The notes: generated by a model from the letters alone, not told the origin. Positions 47,685 through 56,451 are shown, counted from the first letter of the stretch. The stretch is DNA of 64,000 nucleotides from an uncultured Hyphomicrobiales bacterium (GCA_903842455.1 CAIMLX010000212.1:1-64000), one strand, 5' to 3'. Numbers and translations: made by a program.

Positions 47685-47837
47685 TCACCGTCGCAGTCGT
47701 CCGTGAACGAAGCGGCAGATGTCGGCGCGGCTGACGCCCAGATCCGCGAGCAGGTGGTCGTCCAGCCCCCTGAGGTGGTAGATGTCGAGCGCAACCCTTC
47801 GCCAGTGGCGATAGCGCGTGATGATCTTCGCAAACAT
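47685..47837 (-). CDS. DUF1127 family small protein
   Basis: The 50-residue basic protein reads MFAKIITRYRHWRRVALDIY then HLRGLDDHLLADLGVSRADI and an Arg-rich end. This is the DUF1127 pattern: a basic helix followed by a conserved LDDxLLxDLGVSRxDI motif. In several alpha- and gammaproteobacteria such proteins influence RNA turnover and stress adaptation. GGAGG precedes the ATG. It is too short for a 60-residue cutoff and lies antisense to larger chance frames, so it is easily missed. It is convergent with the 69-residue gene. Confidence 0.82.
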   Translation of the reverse strand: MFAKIITRYRHWRRVALDIYHLRGLDDHLLADLGVSRADICRFVHGRLRR

Positions 47838-48009
47838 GAATCCCTCCTCCAATCGTGCCAGGCAGTGCCGTCTCCGGCGATGAGCCGGCCGGATGTCACT
47901 GGTCGATTGGTGGAGATGCGCTTCGACAGAGCGCCGGCCTTAACCGCTCTGCAAGCGGCGACGGCTAAGGTCTTTCCCGGGAATGCAAATCGACGGGGAG
48001 GGCGGGCCG

Positions 48010-48531
48010 ATGAAGGCTTGTGCCTATGTGGTAGGGCCGGGCGACGGACCTGGCGCCGCGCTAGTGGACATGGGGCGCGAACTGGGCTTTCCGGTCGTGT
48101 TACCGTTTCACTCGGTCGCTGCCGCCGAAGCGCAGTCGCAGCAGACGCCGCTGATCTTCTTCCTGTTCGCCGCGGTGCACGACGTGCGCATATTGAAGGG
48201 CGTGGCCGACCAGATCCGGTTCGCCCCGGCGCGGCGCATCCGCTTTTCGCCGATGCTGTATTTTTCCGAAAGCCCCTCGCACGATGCGATATCACGGTGC
48301 ATCGAGATGGGCTTTGACGACGTCATCACCCTGCCCTTCACGCGGCCGCGGCTGATGGGGCGGATCACCCGCCTTGTCGACCACACGCAGGTCTATCACG
48401 AGACCCCGGCCTATCTCGGCCCGGAGCGGCCGATCCATCGCGGGAGCGGCCAGTTCCGGCGGCTGGAGATCATCCGCACGCCTGCCGCCGGCACCAGCGT
48501 GCTGCGCGACGAGATGCGTGTCGGCCTCTGA
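48010..48531 (+). CDS. degenerate response-regulator receiver-like protein
   Basis: The 173-residue protein has the alternating strand/helix order of a REC domain over about residues 1-125, and then a 45-residue tail. The phosphate-accepting aspartate is missing at the third strand (PLIFFLF), and the usual K-P near the fifth strand is replaced by LPFTRPR. An Asp pair does remain in GFDDVITLPF. It is therefore a pseudo-receiver, unlikely to be phosphorylated. ATG 48010 follows GGAGGG by seven bases; ATG 47983 is an alternative. It has no sensor kinase partner nearby. The PAP2 gene lies convergent, four bases away. Confidence 0.65.
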   Translation: MKACAYVVGPGDGPGAALVDMGRELGFPVVLPFHSVAAAEAQSQQTPLIFFLFAAVHDVRILKGVADQIRFAPARRIRFSPMLYFSESPSHDAISRCIEMGFDDVITLPFTRPRLMGRITRLVDHTQVYHETPAYLGPERPIHRGSGQFRRLEIIRTPAAGTSVLRDEMRVGL

Positions 48532-48534
48532 GGT

Positions 48535-49245
48535 TCAGCCCGGGCGGCGATCATGCCCGAACAGCAGCGAGTAGCCCACCCAGCAGACCAGTGCCCATGC
48601 TGCGCCCAGCGCCCAACCGGCGATCACGTCGGTGGGGTAGTGCACGCCCAGGTAAACCCGCGACAGACCGATTGCCACGGTCATGAAGATGCCCAGCCCG
48701 ACGAAGAAAGCCTTGAGACGGCGCCGATCCGTCGCCTCGGCGAGCAGCAGGCCCAAGGTCAGGAATACCACCGCCGACATCGTTGCGTGGCCGCTCGGAA
48801 AGCTCGCGGTGAACACCCGCGCGGCCTCCGCCATGTCGGGCCGGGGACGGTCGAACACGTATTTGAGCCCCGTCGAGAGGATGGTGCCGCCGATGACGGA
48901 CAGCCCGACAAACGCCGCGGTTCTCACCCGGCTTGACATGACGAAATAGAGCACCGTGACCACGAGGATGAAGCCGAGCACCGTGAAGCTGCCCAGCCCG
49001 GTGACGTCGCGCACCGCCTCCTGGAACCACCCCGGACCCCAGAGTTGGGTGGGGTCGGTGCGTTCGCGGAAGAACGCCGTCACGGCATCGTCGAAGGTGG
49101 TGGTTTCCCCCTCGATCACCTCGTCGGAAACCGAGGCGAAGCCCCAGAGTAGCAGCGCGGTCAGCCCGGCCAGCACGTAGGGCATACGGCGCGGCCGGCC
49201 CAGCAGCTTCGGGCGCACCGCGTCGGTCACTTCGTCGTCGCTCAA
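48535..49245 (-). CDS. PAP2 family phosphatase
   Basis: The 236-residue membrane protein is a type 2 phosphatidic acid phosphatase-like enzyme. The three motifs are present: KYVFDRPRP (K-x6-RP), FPSGH and SRVYLGVHYPTD, with catalytic histidines in the second and third. Six hydrophobic segments are predicted from about residue 20 to 230. I chose the TTG at 49245 because it overlaps the TGA of the upstream phosphoesterase (TTGA); longer frames begin inside that gene at 49314 or 49329. It probably dephosphorylates a lipid phosphate in the periplasmic leaflet, possibly made by the lipid kinase two genes upstream. Confidence 0.85.
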   Translation of the reverse strand: MSDDEVTDAVRPKLLGRPRRMPYVLAGLTALLLWGFASVSDEVIEGETTTFDDAVTAFFRERTDPTQLWGPGWFQEAVRDVTGLGSFTVLGFILVVTVLYFVMSSRVRTAAFVGLSVIGGTILSTGLKYVFDRPRPDMAEAARVFTASFPSGHATMSAVVFLTLGLLLAEATDRRRLKAFFVGLGIFMTVAIGLSRVYLGVHYPTDVIAGWALGAAWALVCWVGYSLLFGHDRRPG

Positions 49246-50099
49246 GATGCCCCCGTCGGCGTCGCCACGCCCGCCGGCTCGGCTGCCGCCTTGGCCCGTT
49301 CGCGCACCTGCCATGCCGAGCCGTCCCATTCACGCACCGCCAGCACGATCTGCCCGTCCGCGATATCGATGACGTTGTAGCCGTTCGCGCTGCCCCGCAA
49401 GCGGGTGGAGACCGCCGAGCCCGCCTGCGCCACTAGGATCGGCGCTGCCGCCGACCGGGTCAGTCCTGTCGGGGCGTCCTCGGCGGGAATCTGGCCGTGA
49501 CTGCGGGCGTAGGAGAGGTGGAAATGCCCCGAGAGCACCAGCCGGACGCCCAGACGAGCGAAGGTCTGGAGCGCCAGGTCGGCGCGGCGCACCAGCCGCA
49601 TCGGCTTTTGCACGTCGCCCTCGGGCTGGATCAGCGGGTGATGCGCGACGACGATGCGCAGCGCGTCCGGATCAGTGCCCTCGAGCCGCGACTCGAGCCG
49701 TCGCAACTGCCCCTTGCTGATCGAGCCATGCGCCCAGTTCAGCTCGGCCCGCGCCCGCCGCGAGGTCTTGATACCGCAAATCACCACTCCGTCGAGTGCC
49801 AGCATCGGCTCGAGGTCCTGCGAGATGTGCCGCCGGTATGAGCCATAGGGGTTGAGCAGCCGCGTCAGCATGTTGCGCGCCGGGACGTCATGGTTGCCCG
49901 GCACGGCGAAGAAGGGCAGCTTCAGCGCGTCGAGGAAGGCCCGCGCCGCCTGAAACTCCCGTTCGGTGCCGATCTGGGTGAAGTCGCCGCTGATCACCAC
50001 AAGGTCCGGCGCGGCGGCCATCACGTCGGCGCCCAAAGCGTCGGCGACGGCTGTATCATGGTGACCGAAATGCAGGTCGGAGAGGTGGCAGATGCGCAT
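49242..50099 (-). CDS. metallophosphoesterase (calcineurin-like)
   Basis: The 285-residue cytoplasmic enzyme has the full two-metal set: D8 and H10 in LSDLHFG, GDFTQIG, GNHD, a HH in VVAHHP and GHFH. The family includes cyclic-nucleotide phosphodiesterases, UDP-diacylglucosamine and other phosphoesterases. Its ATG shares one base with the lipid-kinase TGA, and its own TGA overlaps the PAP2 TTG. The tail (about 240-285) is rich in Ala and Arg. The context favours a lipid-derived or nucleotide-linked phosphate substrate. Confidence 0.88.
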   Translation of the reverse strand: MRICHLSDLHFGHHDTAVADALGADVMAAAPDLVVISGDFTQIGTEREFQAARAFLDALKLPFFAVPGNHDVPARNMLTRLLNPYGSYRRHISQDLEPMLALDGVVICGIKTSRRARAELNWAHGSISKGQLRRLESRLEGTDPDALRIVVAHHPLIQPEGDVQKPMRLVRRADLALQTFARLGVRLVLSGHFHLSYARSHGQIPAEDAPTGLTRSAAAPILVAQAGSAVSTRLRGSANGYNVIDIADGQIVLAVREWDGSAWQVRERAKAAAEPAGVATPTGAS

Positions 50100-51064
50100 C
50101 AGCCTGCCGCCGCCTGCAGCGGTGGTGCCTCGCCGGCATCGTTCGCCGCGTTCGCTTCGTTGGCAACCGGGCCGGCCAGCACCTTGAGGGCCAGCGGACG
50201 GATGCGGAATTCGAACGGTCCGTCGATCATGCCCACCTCCCCGTCGATCATGGCCCGCACCCGCCGGCGGCGCGTGCGGATGGTCACGGAACGGACGTTC
50301 TCGATCTCGAGCGCCCCATCCTGCCGCCAGGTGCCGAGCAGCATTTCGAGCCCGAGCCGGACAGCATCGCCTGGTGACAGCGAGGTCACGATGTAGAGCG
50401 ACAGGAACCCCGCATCAAGCCGGGTGCGGGTGAACACCTTGCCGAGCCCCGCGGCGTAGTCGTTATTGGCGACCGCGATCGAATGCACCCGGTGAATGGC
50501 CGGCTCGCCGTCCCCCGTAGTGATCTCCGCGGCGAAGCGGCGGACCCGCGACAGGGCGCGGAAAAAGTGCGTCATGAACCCCAGCCGGGCGCCCCAGGAG
50601 GAGTTACCGCGGATCTTCTCGCGCACCGCGGCAATCCCAGGCACCGCGCCGATCACGACCTTGTGGAGGAAGATCTGGCCGTTGACCTCGCCGAAGTCGA
50701 TGTCCCGCTCCACCATCTGGGGCAGTGCAGCGAACCACTGGTCGATCTCGAGCGGCAGGTTCAGGTCGCGTGCCAGCAGGTTGGCAGTGCCGAGCGGCAG
50801 CACGGCGAGTCGCTTGCCGGTCTCGCTCGCCACCTTGGCCAGCGCGGTCGCGGTGCCATCGCCACCGGCCGCCACCAGCACCGGCGCCTGGCTGTTGCGG
50901 GCTGCGAGCAGGCGCCGCTCGAATGGCTTCGAACTATCGGCATCGATGCTGACGCGATGGCCGAGCGCTGCGAACTGCTGCACGACCTGATCGGCTGTCA
51001 CCCCGGCTGCAAGCGCGGTGCCGGAGCCGGCGTTCAGCATGATGTGGAAATCTAGGTCGGACAT
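50099..51064 (-). CDS. diacylglycerol kinase catalytic-domain protein (YegS/LCB5 type)
   Basis: The 321-residue protein belongs to the DAG/sphingosine kinase family. The nucleotide-binding GGDGT lies at 67-71 and is followed by the conserved LPLGTANLLARDL. The C-terminal beta-sandwich (about 130-310) binds the lipid. It would phosphorylate a neutral lipid using ATP. It is the first gene of a tightly overlapped trio with a phosphoesterase and a PAP2 phosphatase, giving kinase and phosphatase in one transcript. The first gene's promoter should lie at 51065-51139. Confidence 0.9.
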   Translation of the reverse strand: MSDLDFHIMLNAGSGTALAAGVTADQVVQQFAALGHRVSIDADSSKPFERRLLAARNSQAPVLVAAGGDGTATALAKVASETGKRLAVLPLGTANLLARDLNLPLEIDQWFAALPQMVERDIDFGEVNGQIFLHKVVIGAVPGIAAVREKIRGNSSWGARLGFMTHFFRALSRVRRFAAEITTGDGEPAIHRVHSIAVANNDYAAGLGKVFTRTRLDAGFLSLYIVTSLSPGDAVRLGLEMLLGTWRQDGALEIENVRSVTIRTRRRRVRAMIDGEVGMIDGPFEFRIRPLALKVLAGPVANEANAANDAGEAPPLQAAAG

Positions 51065-51139
51065 GGGGCACCCCGTTTGGCACTCAACGGGCGGGGTGCA
51101 TTTTGGTTCGATCAGGCTGCAAACTGTCGCACCCGGGGA

Positions 51140-53014
51140 TCAGGCGCGTGCCGCGTGGCGCTCCCCCCAACCCATCACCCGGTCGCGCCCCGCATCCTTG
51201 GCGATGTAGAGCGCCGCATCGGCGCGACGGACCAGTTCCATCGCCGCCTCGGTGCCAGCGCCGGGGTCGAGAGTCGCGACCCCCAGGCTTACCGTTACTA
51301 TGGTTTTATCGCTGCAGGCATGAGCGAGAGCGAGTGCTCGCACCGCCTGTCGCAACTGCTCGGCCAGTTCCCAAGCCCCCTGCTGGTCGGTCTCAGGTAG
51401 GATCAGCGCCATTTCCTCGCCGCCATAGCGCGCGGCGATGTCGGCTGGACGCCGAAGGCCGGCGCGCAGCGCCGCCGCCACGAGCTTCAGGCAGTCGTCG
51501 CCAGCCTGGTGCCCGTATCGGTCATTGTAGGACTTGAAGCGGTCGATATCGACCATGATCAGGCTGAGCGGCAGACGGTTGCGCGCCGCCCGCAGGGTTT
51601 CGTCACTCAGCCGCTCGTCGAAGCCGCGCCGGTTGGCGAGGCCCGTCAGTGCGTCCGTGGTCGCCATCGTCTTGAGTTGCTCGGTCAGGGCCAGCAGCCC
51701 CGCCTCGGCGCGCTTGAGGTTCGTGATATCCGAGACCACTACCGTGGCGCCACCGCCGGACATCGGCCGGGTGCGGATGTGCAGCCAGTGCCCGTCGAAG
51801 AGCGGTACCTCCTCCTCGCCGCCCGTCACCAGCGTCGCCACCACCGCCGCGACCCATTTGTCGCGGTTCTTCGGAATGTGCTTCTGCTCACCCCGCTCAG
51901 CCGCCGCGGAGAGGATGTCAGCCAGACTCACCCCTGGAACCCGTACATCGCGGGTGAGTGGAAACATGGCGCGGTACTGCTCGTTGGAAAAGACGAGTAC
52001 GCCGTTGGCGTCGAAGCGGGCCAACCCGTCCGACATGGCGGTCAGCACCAGATCGAGCTGCTTCCGCCCCTCAAGCAGCGCCTGCTCGAGGGCCTTGCGC
52101 TCGGAGATGTCGCGAGCCGCACCGGCGAGCCCGATCACCTCGCCATCGATGTTGCGGACCGCCACCTTGGAGGTAAGGACCCACCGCGGCGGGTTGGCAT
52201 CGGGGTCGACCAGTTCTTCGCGGTCCAGGATGGAGCCACCCGTGCGAAGGAGTTCTTGCTCGGTGTTGAACAGTCTCCGCGCTAGCTCGTGCGGCACTAC
52301 GTCGAAGTCAGACCTGCCGCGCAGTTCGACGGGCGAAGCAAAGCCATGGTCGGTCGCCGCCAGACTGTTGACTGCAACGAATCGGCTCTCCCTGTCCTTG
52401 ACGAACAGGTAGTCGGGAGCCTGGTCAAAAGCGGCCCGGAGGAGCTTCTGCTCCTTGGTCTTGATCTCGCCATGCACCAGGAAGCAGGTTGCCGCAAACG
52501 TCGAGACCAAGCCGAGCAGGATGATCGGCGGCGCCACAGCAAGGGCGGGGCCCAGCGCCACTTCAGGGAGCAGGACGAATCCTGCGATCGGCGCAACGGC
52601 GCTCGCCGCAGCGAAGAGCAGTATGGCGATCCAGCCGCCCCCATATCGAGCGCGCAGGGCGCGAGCGATCAGACCTATAGCCGAGACGAGCGCGAGGCTC
52701 ATGAGTGCGCCGAGAACGCCGGCACCGCCCAAGACGACGCGAAAGCTCCCGGCGAGGATGGTCGATATAAGCACTGCGGCAGGCCCGCCAAGGAAGGCCG
52801 CCATCGCGATGAAGCAGCCTCTCAGGTCAAAATAGACCCCGGGCTGCAGTTCGCTGCTCATCAGCATAGAAGCAATGCCGCCTGCGCCCATCACCACGCC
52901 GAATATGGCGTGGCGATCGCGGCGCTTGACCTGCCTCAGCAGATCCTGCGCGTGCAACCAGCCGAACCCGAACAGGCCGACAACCGCAAAATTGGCGATA
53001 AGGGACTGCCACAT
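51140..53014 (-). CDS. membrane diguanylate cyclase with two PAS domains
   Basis: The 624-residue protein starts with a membrane part of five or six helices of the 5TMR-LYT kind (about 1-180). Two PAS domains follow at about 190-310 and 325-440, and a GGDEF domain fills about 455-615. The active-site loop reads RYGGEEMAL (GGEEM rather than GGEEF), with the inhibitory I-site RPAD five residues before it. Catalysis to c-di-GMP is likely, with feedback inhibition, though the last loop residue is unusual. A membrane-sensed signal, perhaps a cell-wall muropeptide, is suggested by the 5TMR module but not proven. Confidence 0.88.
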   Translation of the reverse strand: MWQSLIANFAVVGLFGFGWLHAQDLLRQVKRRDRHAIFGVVMGAGGIASMLMSSELQPGVYFDLRGCFIAMAAFLGGPAAVLISTILAGSFRVVLGGAGVLGALMSLALVSAIGLIARALRARYGGGWIAILLFAAASAVAPIAGFVLLPEVALGPALAVAPPIILLGLVSTFAATCFLVHGEIKTKEQKLLRAAFDQAPDYLFVKDRESRFVAVNSLAATDHGFASPVELRGRSDFDVVPHELARRLFNTEQELLRTGGSILDREELVDPDANPPRWVLTSKVAVRNIDGEVIGLAGAARDISERKALEQALLEGRKQLDLVLTAMSDGLARFDANGVLVFSNEQYRAMFPLTRDVRVPGVSLADILSAAAERGEQKHIPKNRDKWVAAVVATLVTGGEEEVPLFDGHWLHIRTRPMSGGGATVVVSDITNLKRAEAGLLALTEQLKTMATTDALTGLANRRGFDERLSDETLRAARNRLPLSLIMVDIDRFKSYNDRYGHQAGDDCLKLVAAALRAGLRRPADIAARYGGEEMALILPETDQQGAWELAEQLRQAVRALALAHACSDKTIVTVSLGVATLDPGAGTEAAMELVRRADAALYIAKDAGRDRVMGWGERHAARA

Positions 53015-53121
53015 GGTTTCAACAGGTCCGAGTATCCCCTCACTCTAGAGGGCCGGACCTGTAGCAACGGTTAAGTTCGGTACACGAGCCTTCGACCATT
53101 CCGGCTGCACCTCGACAGCGG

Positions 53122-53970
53122 TCAGCGGAACCGGCCGCGATACTCCCGCGGCGTCATCCCCCGCGATGTCCGGAATTGCCGGTTGAAGTTGGCGAGCGAC
53201 GCATAGCCGACGGCGTCGGCGACATGCTGGACCGGCTGGTCGGTCGATGAGAGCCGCGAGCAGGCGTCGCCGATACGCAATGCTGTCACGTAGGCGCCGA
53301 TGCTGGTCCGGGTGTGCCGGGTAAACAGCCGGTGCAGCCCTGAGACACTGAGCGCGGCGATTTCGGCCAGTTCCGGCAGCGATACCGGCTCGGTGTAGTG
53401 CTGGTGCAGGTGGGTCAGCACCCGGTCAAGCCGCGAGCGGCTACCTTCGGCGGCTCGGGGCGCCACGCGCGACAGGGGCTGCGGGCGCTCGCCGGACAGT
53501 CGCCCGAGGATCGACACAAGGCCGAGGAGCCGCTGCAGCGGCGGCAGGGCAAAGATGGCCTCGATCTCGCCCTGAAGCGCGAGCCCGGTTTCGGGCGCGA
53601 AGGCGAGGCCCGTGACCGATCGATCGATGAGGTCGCGCACCGGCCGCAGTTCCACCGAGCCGTTGATCATCGCCTCCAGCCACTCGCGCTCGAACCACAG
53701 CACCAGCGCGACATGCGGGGCCGTCGCGTCGAGCTTGTCGCGCGAGGCCCAGGTGTGCGGCAGGTTGGGGCCGACCAGGACGAGGTCGCCGTGACCGTAG
53801 CTGCCGACGTGGTCGCCGACGAACCGCTGGCCCACCGAGTTCAAGGTCAGCGTCAGCTCAAGCTCGGGGTGATGGTGCCACTCAAACGGGATGGCATCGT
53901 CGAGACGCCGGTTGAGCATGCTCCAGGATGCCTCGGGCGGCCGCTGCAAATGCTCGAGGAATGGCCGCAT
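53122..53970 (-). CDS. AraC family transcriptional regulator
   Basis: The 282-residue regulator has an N-terminal cupin-like sensor (about 15-110, HHHPELELTLTLNSVG) and a C-terminal AraC/XylS domain (about 185-282) with two helix-turn-helix units and the closing motif FNRQFRTSRGMTPREYR. It is transcribed away from a phytanoyl-CoA dioxygenase gene across 127 bases. AraC/PhyH pairs are frequent, and the regulator usually activates the dioxygenase. A perfect 7-bp palindrome, TTGGCCC GCCG GGGCCAA, sits at 54012-54029 in the intervening region. Confidence 0.9.
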   Translation of the reverse strand: MRPFLEHLQRPPEASWSMLNRRLDDAIPFEWHHHPELELTLTLNSVGQRFVGDHVGSYGHGDLVLVGPNLPHTWASRDKLDATAPHVALVLWFEREWLEAMINGSVELRPVRDLIDRSVTGLAFAPETGLALQGEIEAIFALPPLQRLLGLVSILGRLSGERPQPLSRVAPRAAEGSRSRLDRVLTHLHQHYTEPVSLPELAEIAALSVSGLHRLFTRHTRTSIGAYVTALRIGDACSRLSSTDQPVQHVADAVGYASLANFNRQFRTSRGMTPREYRGRFR

Positions 53971-54097
53971 TGCGCATCTCCAACATTGCGAACGCCAGAA
54001 TCGTATCAGTTTTGGCCCGCCGGGGCCAACACCTGCGGCGTCGCGGCGCTAGTCTGGCCTTCACCCGGCGAGGGGAGAGAGCAAATGGGAGAGCACT

Positions 54098-55051
54098 ATG
54101 AGCATGGCCGCAGCGACTATGGCGACACCGATGAAACGCGACAGCCATCCCACAACCCAGGCATCGACGCAGCTCAAGGACATCCGGAAGACCCTGCCGC
54201 TGCGGGTCCTGTCGGAGGACGACTGGCAACACTGGATCACCAAGGGCTACGTGATTGTCCGTCAGGCGGTGCCTGCGACCAATGTCGAGCGGCTTGTGGA
54301 CCTGCTCTGGCGTTTTGACGAGAAGGATCCCAACGACCAGTCGACCTGGTACGCACCGCAGCGCCGCGACCACATCATGAAGGAGCTCAACGGCACGGGC
54401 ATGCTGGAGATCTACAATCACCAGTACCTGTGGGACAACCGGATGGAGACGCGCATCTACGACGCGTTCGTCGACATCTGGGACCGGGAGGATTTGTGGG
54501 TGACGATCGACCGGGCCAACCTCAATCCGCCCAAGAAAGTGAAGGGCAACCCGAACGGCTTCATCCACTGGGACGTCGATACCTCGATCACACCGCCGCC
54601 GATCGGCGTGCAGGCCGTGCTCAGCCTCAAGAAGCAGGACGGCGATGTGGGCGGCTTCCAGAGCGTGCCGTATCTCTTCGAGCATTTCGACGAGTGGGTG
54701 AAGACGCAGCCGGCCGACCGTGATCCGATGCATCCGGACATGACCGGGCTGTCGACGGTGAATGTCGACCTCGAGCCGGGCGACCTGATGATCTTCAACT
54801 CGCTGCTGGCCCACGGCGTGCGGCCCAACCATTCGGACAATCGCGTCCGGATGGCGCAGTATATCTCGATGCATCCGGCGGAGTTCGACAACGAGGCCGA
54901 GCGGCTCGAGCGCATCCGGCTGTGGCGCGAACTCGATTCGCCCAAGCGCGACGCCTTCCCAGGCGACCCGCGCAACTGGGAAAAGCACAATGCGCAGACG
55001 GCAAAGCTCACACCCCTGGGCGAAAAGCTGCTGGGCCTGAAACGCTGGTGA
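54098..55051 (+). CDS. phytanoyl-CoA dioxygenase family protein
   Basis: The 317-residue enzyme is a non-heme Fe(II)/2-oxoglutarate-dependent oxygenase of the PhyH family. The iron ligands are H157 and D159 in FIHWDVD and H239 in LLAHGVRPN; R249 or R251 probably binds 2-oxoglutarate. GGGAGAG precedes the ATG. It diverges from the AraC regulator and ends at a strong terminator shared with cspA. Substrates of bacterial PhyH enzymes vary widely; nothing here defines one. Confidence 0.88.
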   Translation: MSMAAATMATPMKRDSHPTTQASTQLKDIRKTLPLRVLSEDDWQHWITKGYVIVRQAVPATNVERLVDLLWRFDEKDPNDQSTWYAPQRRDHIMKELNGTGMLEIYNHQYLWDNRMETRIYDAFVDIWDREDLWVTIDRANLNPPKKVKGNPNGFIHWDVDTSITPPPIGVQAVLSLKKQDGDVGGFQSVPYLFEHFDEWVKTQPADRDPMHPDMTGLSTVNVDLEPGDLMIFNSLLAHGVRPNHSDNRVRMAQYISMHPAEFDNEAERLERIRLWRELDSPKRDAFPGDPRNWEKHNAQTAKLTPLGEKLLGLKRW

Positions 55052-55075
55052 GGCTGGCGGCCGACACGGCAAAAG

Positions 55076-55099
55076 AAAAGGGCCCGCGAGGGCCCTTTT
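55076..55099. terminator. bidirectional rho-independent terminator
   Basis: A perfect 10-bp stem AAAAGGGCCC / GGGCCCTTTT with a GCGA loop lies between the dioxygenase and cspA genes, which converge. A and T runs flank the GC core on both strands. Confidence 0.9.
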
Positions 55100-55135
55100 C
55101 GTCGTTCAATGCGAGCTCAGCGAGCTCCTGCGAGC

Positions 55136-55342
55136 TTAGAGCGCGCGGAGGTTCGTCGCCGAAACCTTGCCGTCACGGCCCTTTTCGAGCTCGTAGCTCA
55201 CCTTCTGGCCTTCGTTCAGGCCGGAAAGGCCCGAGCGCTCGACGGCCGAAATATGGACGAACGCGTCCTGGCCGCCGGTGTCCGGCTGGATGAAGCCGAA
55301 GCCCTTGGTGGAATTGAAGAACTTCACGGTGCCTTCGATCAT
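55136..55342 (-). CDS. cspA: cold-shock protein CspA family
   Basis: The 68-residue protein is a single OB-fold cold-shock domain. The RNA-binding motifs KGFGFIQ and DAFVHIS are conserved, preceded by GTVKFFNSTKG. Such proteins melt RNA structure and act as chaperones for mRNA during cold or stationary phase. The 160 bases before the ATG, on the minus strand, carry no gene and may form a structured leader as in other cspA genes. It ends at the shared terminator at 55076-55099. Confidence 0.93.
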   Translation of the reverse strand: MIEGTVKFFNSTKGFGFIQPDTGGQDAFVHISAVERSGLSGLNEGQKVSYELEKGRDGKVSATNLRAL

Positions 55343-55503
55343 GATGGCTACTTTCGATTATCGTGTGCGGGGTCTTCCCGCGTCACACGTGTCCCCCGAC
55401 AGCGACATGCTGACGGGCCTAAACGCTTGCAATGATCAAGAAGTAGCCAGGAGGACTTGGGGTCCGGATGGATAGCGTCCGAAAAACCGAAACGTCAGAT
55501 TAG

Positions 55504-55917
55504 TCAAGTTGCAATAAGCCCTTCGGGATCGGATGGCAACGGCGAGAGATCATTTTCGTCAACGATCCGCTCATAACTTTCATTGTCGCTGCGCACGCGG
55601 TAGCGCAGTGGCCCACCCTCGTGCGGCAACAGGGAGACGACACTGCAGGTGGCGGCGCCGCGCGCAAATTCCCGGCCGCCCGGCGCCATCGCCAGGCGTT
55701 GACCGACCACGAAGCGATGCGCCAGCGCGTTGCTGCCACCGCGCGGCGACGTCGCCGCACTGGTTGCGGGTGCATAGGTCGGTATCGATCCCGAGGAGGG
55801 AGCGCCACCGCGCTTCTTGGTTGCGTTGCGCGTGGGAACGGAGATGCTCTTGAAAGGAATTTTCTCGCTCTCCACAAACACGGCAGCCTGTTGCAGGGAC
55901 GTCGCGCCCAGGCTCAC
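55504..55917 (-). CDS. conserved hypothetical protein, coupled to rpsU
   Basis: The 137-residue protein has a disordered, Ser/Thr/Pro-rich middle and a C-terminal segment (about 67-125, [26 protein letters not shown], then [20 protein letters not shown]) that resembles a small beta-barrel. The GTG start overlaps the TGA of rpsU (GTGA), so translation is coupled. I recall similar C-terminal segments in alphaproteobacterial hypothetical proteins, but no function. A link with ribosome or RNA handling is only suggested by the neighbours. Confidence 0.65.
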   Translation of the reverse strand: MSLGATSLQQAAVFVESEKIPFKSISVPTRNATKKRGGAPSSGSIPTYAPATSAATSPRGGSNALAHRFVVGQRLAMAPGGREFARGAATCSVVSLLPHEGGPLRYRVRSDNESYERIVDENDLSPLPSDPEGLIAT

Positions 55918-56177
55918 GGCTGCGGGCGGGTGAAGCGGGCCGGACGCAACGGCAGCTTCGGCTTGGGCGCTGCGATCAGGCCCTCGCGAATCGCCTGCTT
56001 GCGGGCGTTCTTGCGGCTGCGGCGAACGGCTTCCGCCTGCTCGCGAACGCGTGCCTCGGACGGCTTCTCGTAGTAGCGGCGCAGCTTCATCTCGCGGAAC
56101 ACACCCTCGCGCTGCAGACGCTTCTTCAGCACCCGCATGGCCTGGTCGACATTGTTGTCCCTAACGGTGACCTGCAT
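55914..56177 (-). CDS. rpsU: 30S ribosomal protein S21
   Basis: The 87-residue basic protein is S21. It starts with the family core [20 protein letters not shown], followed by [20 protein letters not shown] and an Arg/Lys-rich helix and a proline-rich extension. S21 sits near the anti-Shine-Dalgarno region of the 30S subunit and helps initiation. Alphaproteobacteria often have several S21 paralogues; a C-terminal extension like this one is common there. The 5' end overlaps the preceding gene by 17 bases, and the next gene begins in its stop codon. Confidence 0.93.
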   Translation of the reverse strand: MQVTVRDNNVDQAMRVLKKRLQREGVFREMKLRRYYEKPSEARVREQAEAVRRSRKNARKQAIREGLIAAPKPKLPLRPARFTRPQP

Positions 56178-56451
56178 TGGTTATCCTCGCATACTTTGAG
56201 TGATGTTTGCCGCGCTTCCGGGGAAGCGGGTAGTCGAGACTTTGATAGAGGCCCTTCAGTTCGCCACCGGCGAACTGCCGTCCGCCGATGGTCAGGCGGG
56301 CTCCGCGCAGACTGATCGGGGCAGCTTCTTCGAAGGCAAAGCGCAGGGCGTTGGCGGCGCGCCGGAACGCCCGGGCGCCCAACGTAGTAGCGGTGTCCCA
56401 GTCGCTGCCGAGGTGTAGCTCGGCGCGAGCGAGGTAGTCGAAATCTGGCAT
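56161..56451 (-). CDS. small conserved hypothetical protein upstream of rpsU
   Basis: The 96-residue protein contains [20 protein letters not shown], then a beta segment with [30 protein letters not shown]. The pattern resembles short alphaproteobacterial proteins with a helical start and an ending like LYxSxxYPLPRR. I use ATG 56451 ([12 protein letters not shown]), which fits that family; the frame itself begins at 56502. Its last 17 bases overlap the start of rpsU, so the three genes form an operon. No function is known to me. Confidence 0.6.
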   Translation of the reverse strand: MPDFDYLARAELHLGSDWDTATTLGARAFRRAANALRFAFEEAAPISLRGARLTIGGRQFAGGELKGLYQSLDYPLPRKRGKHHSKYARITNAGHR

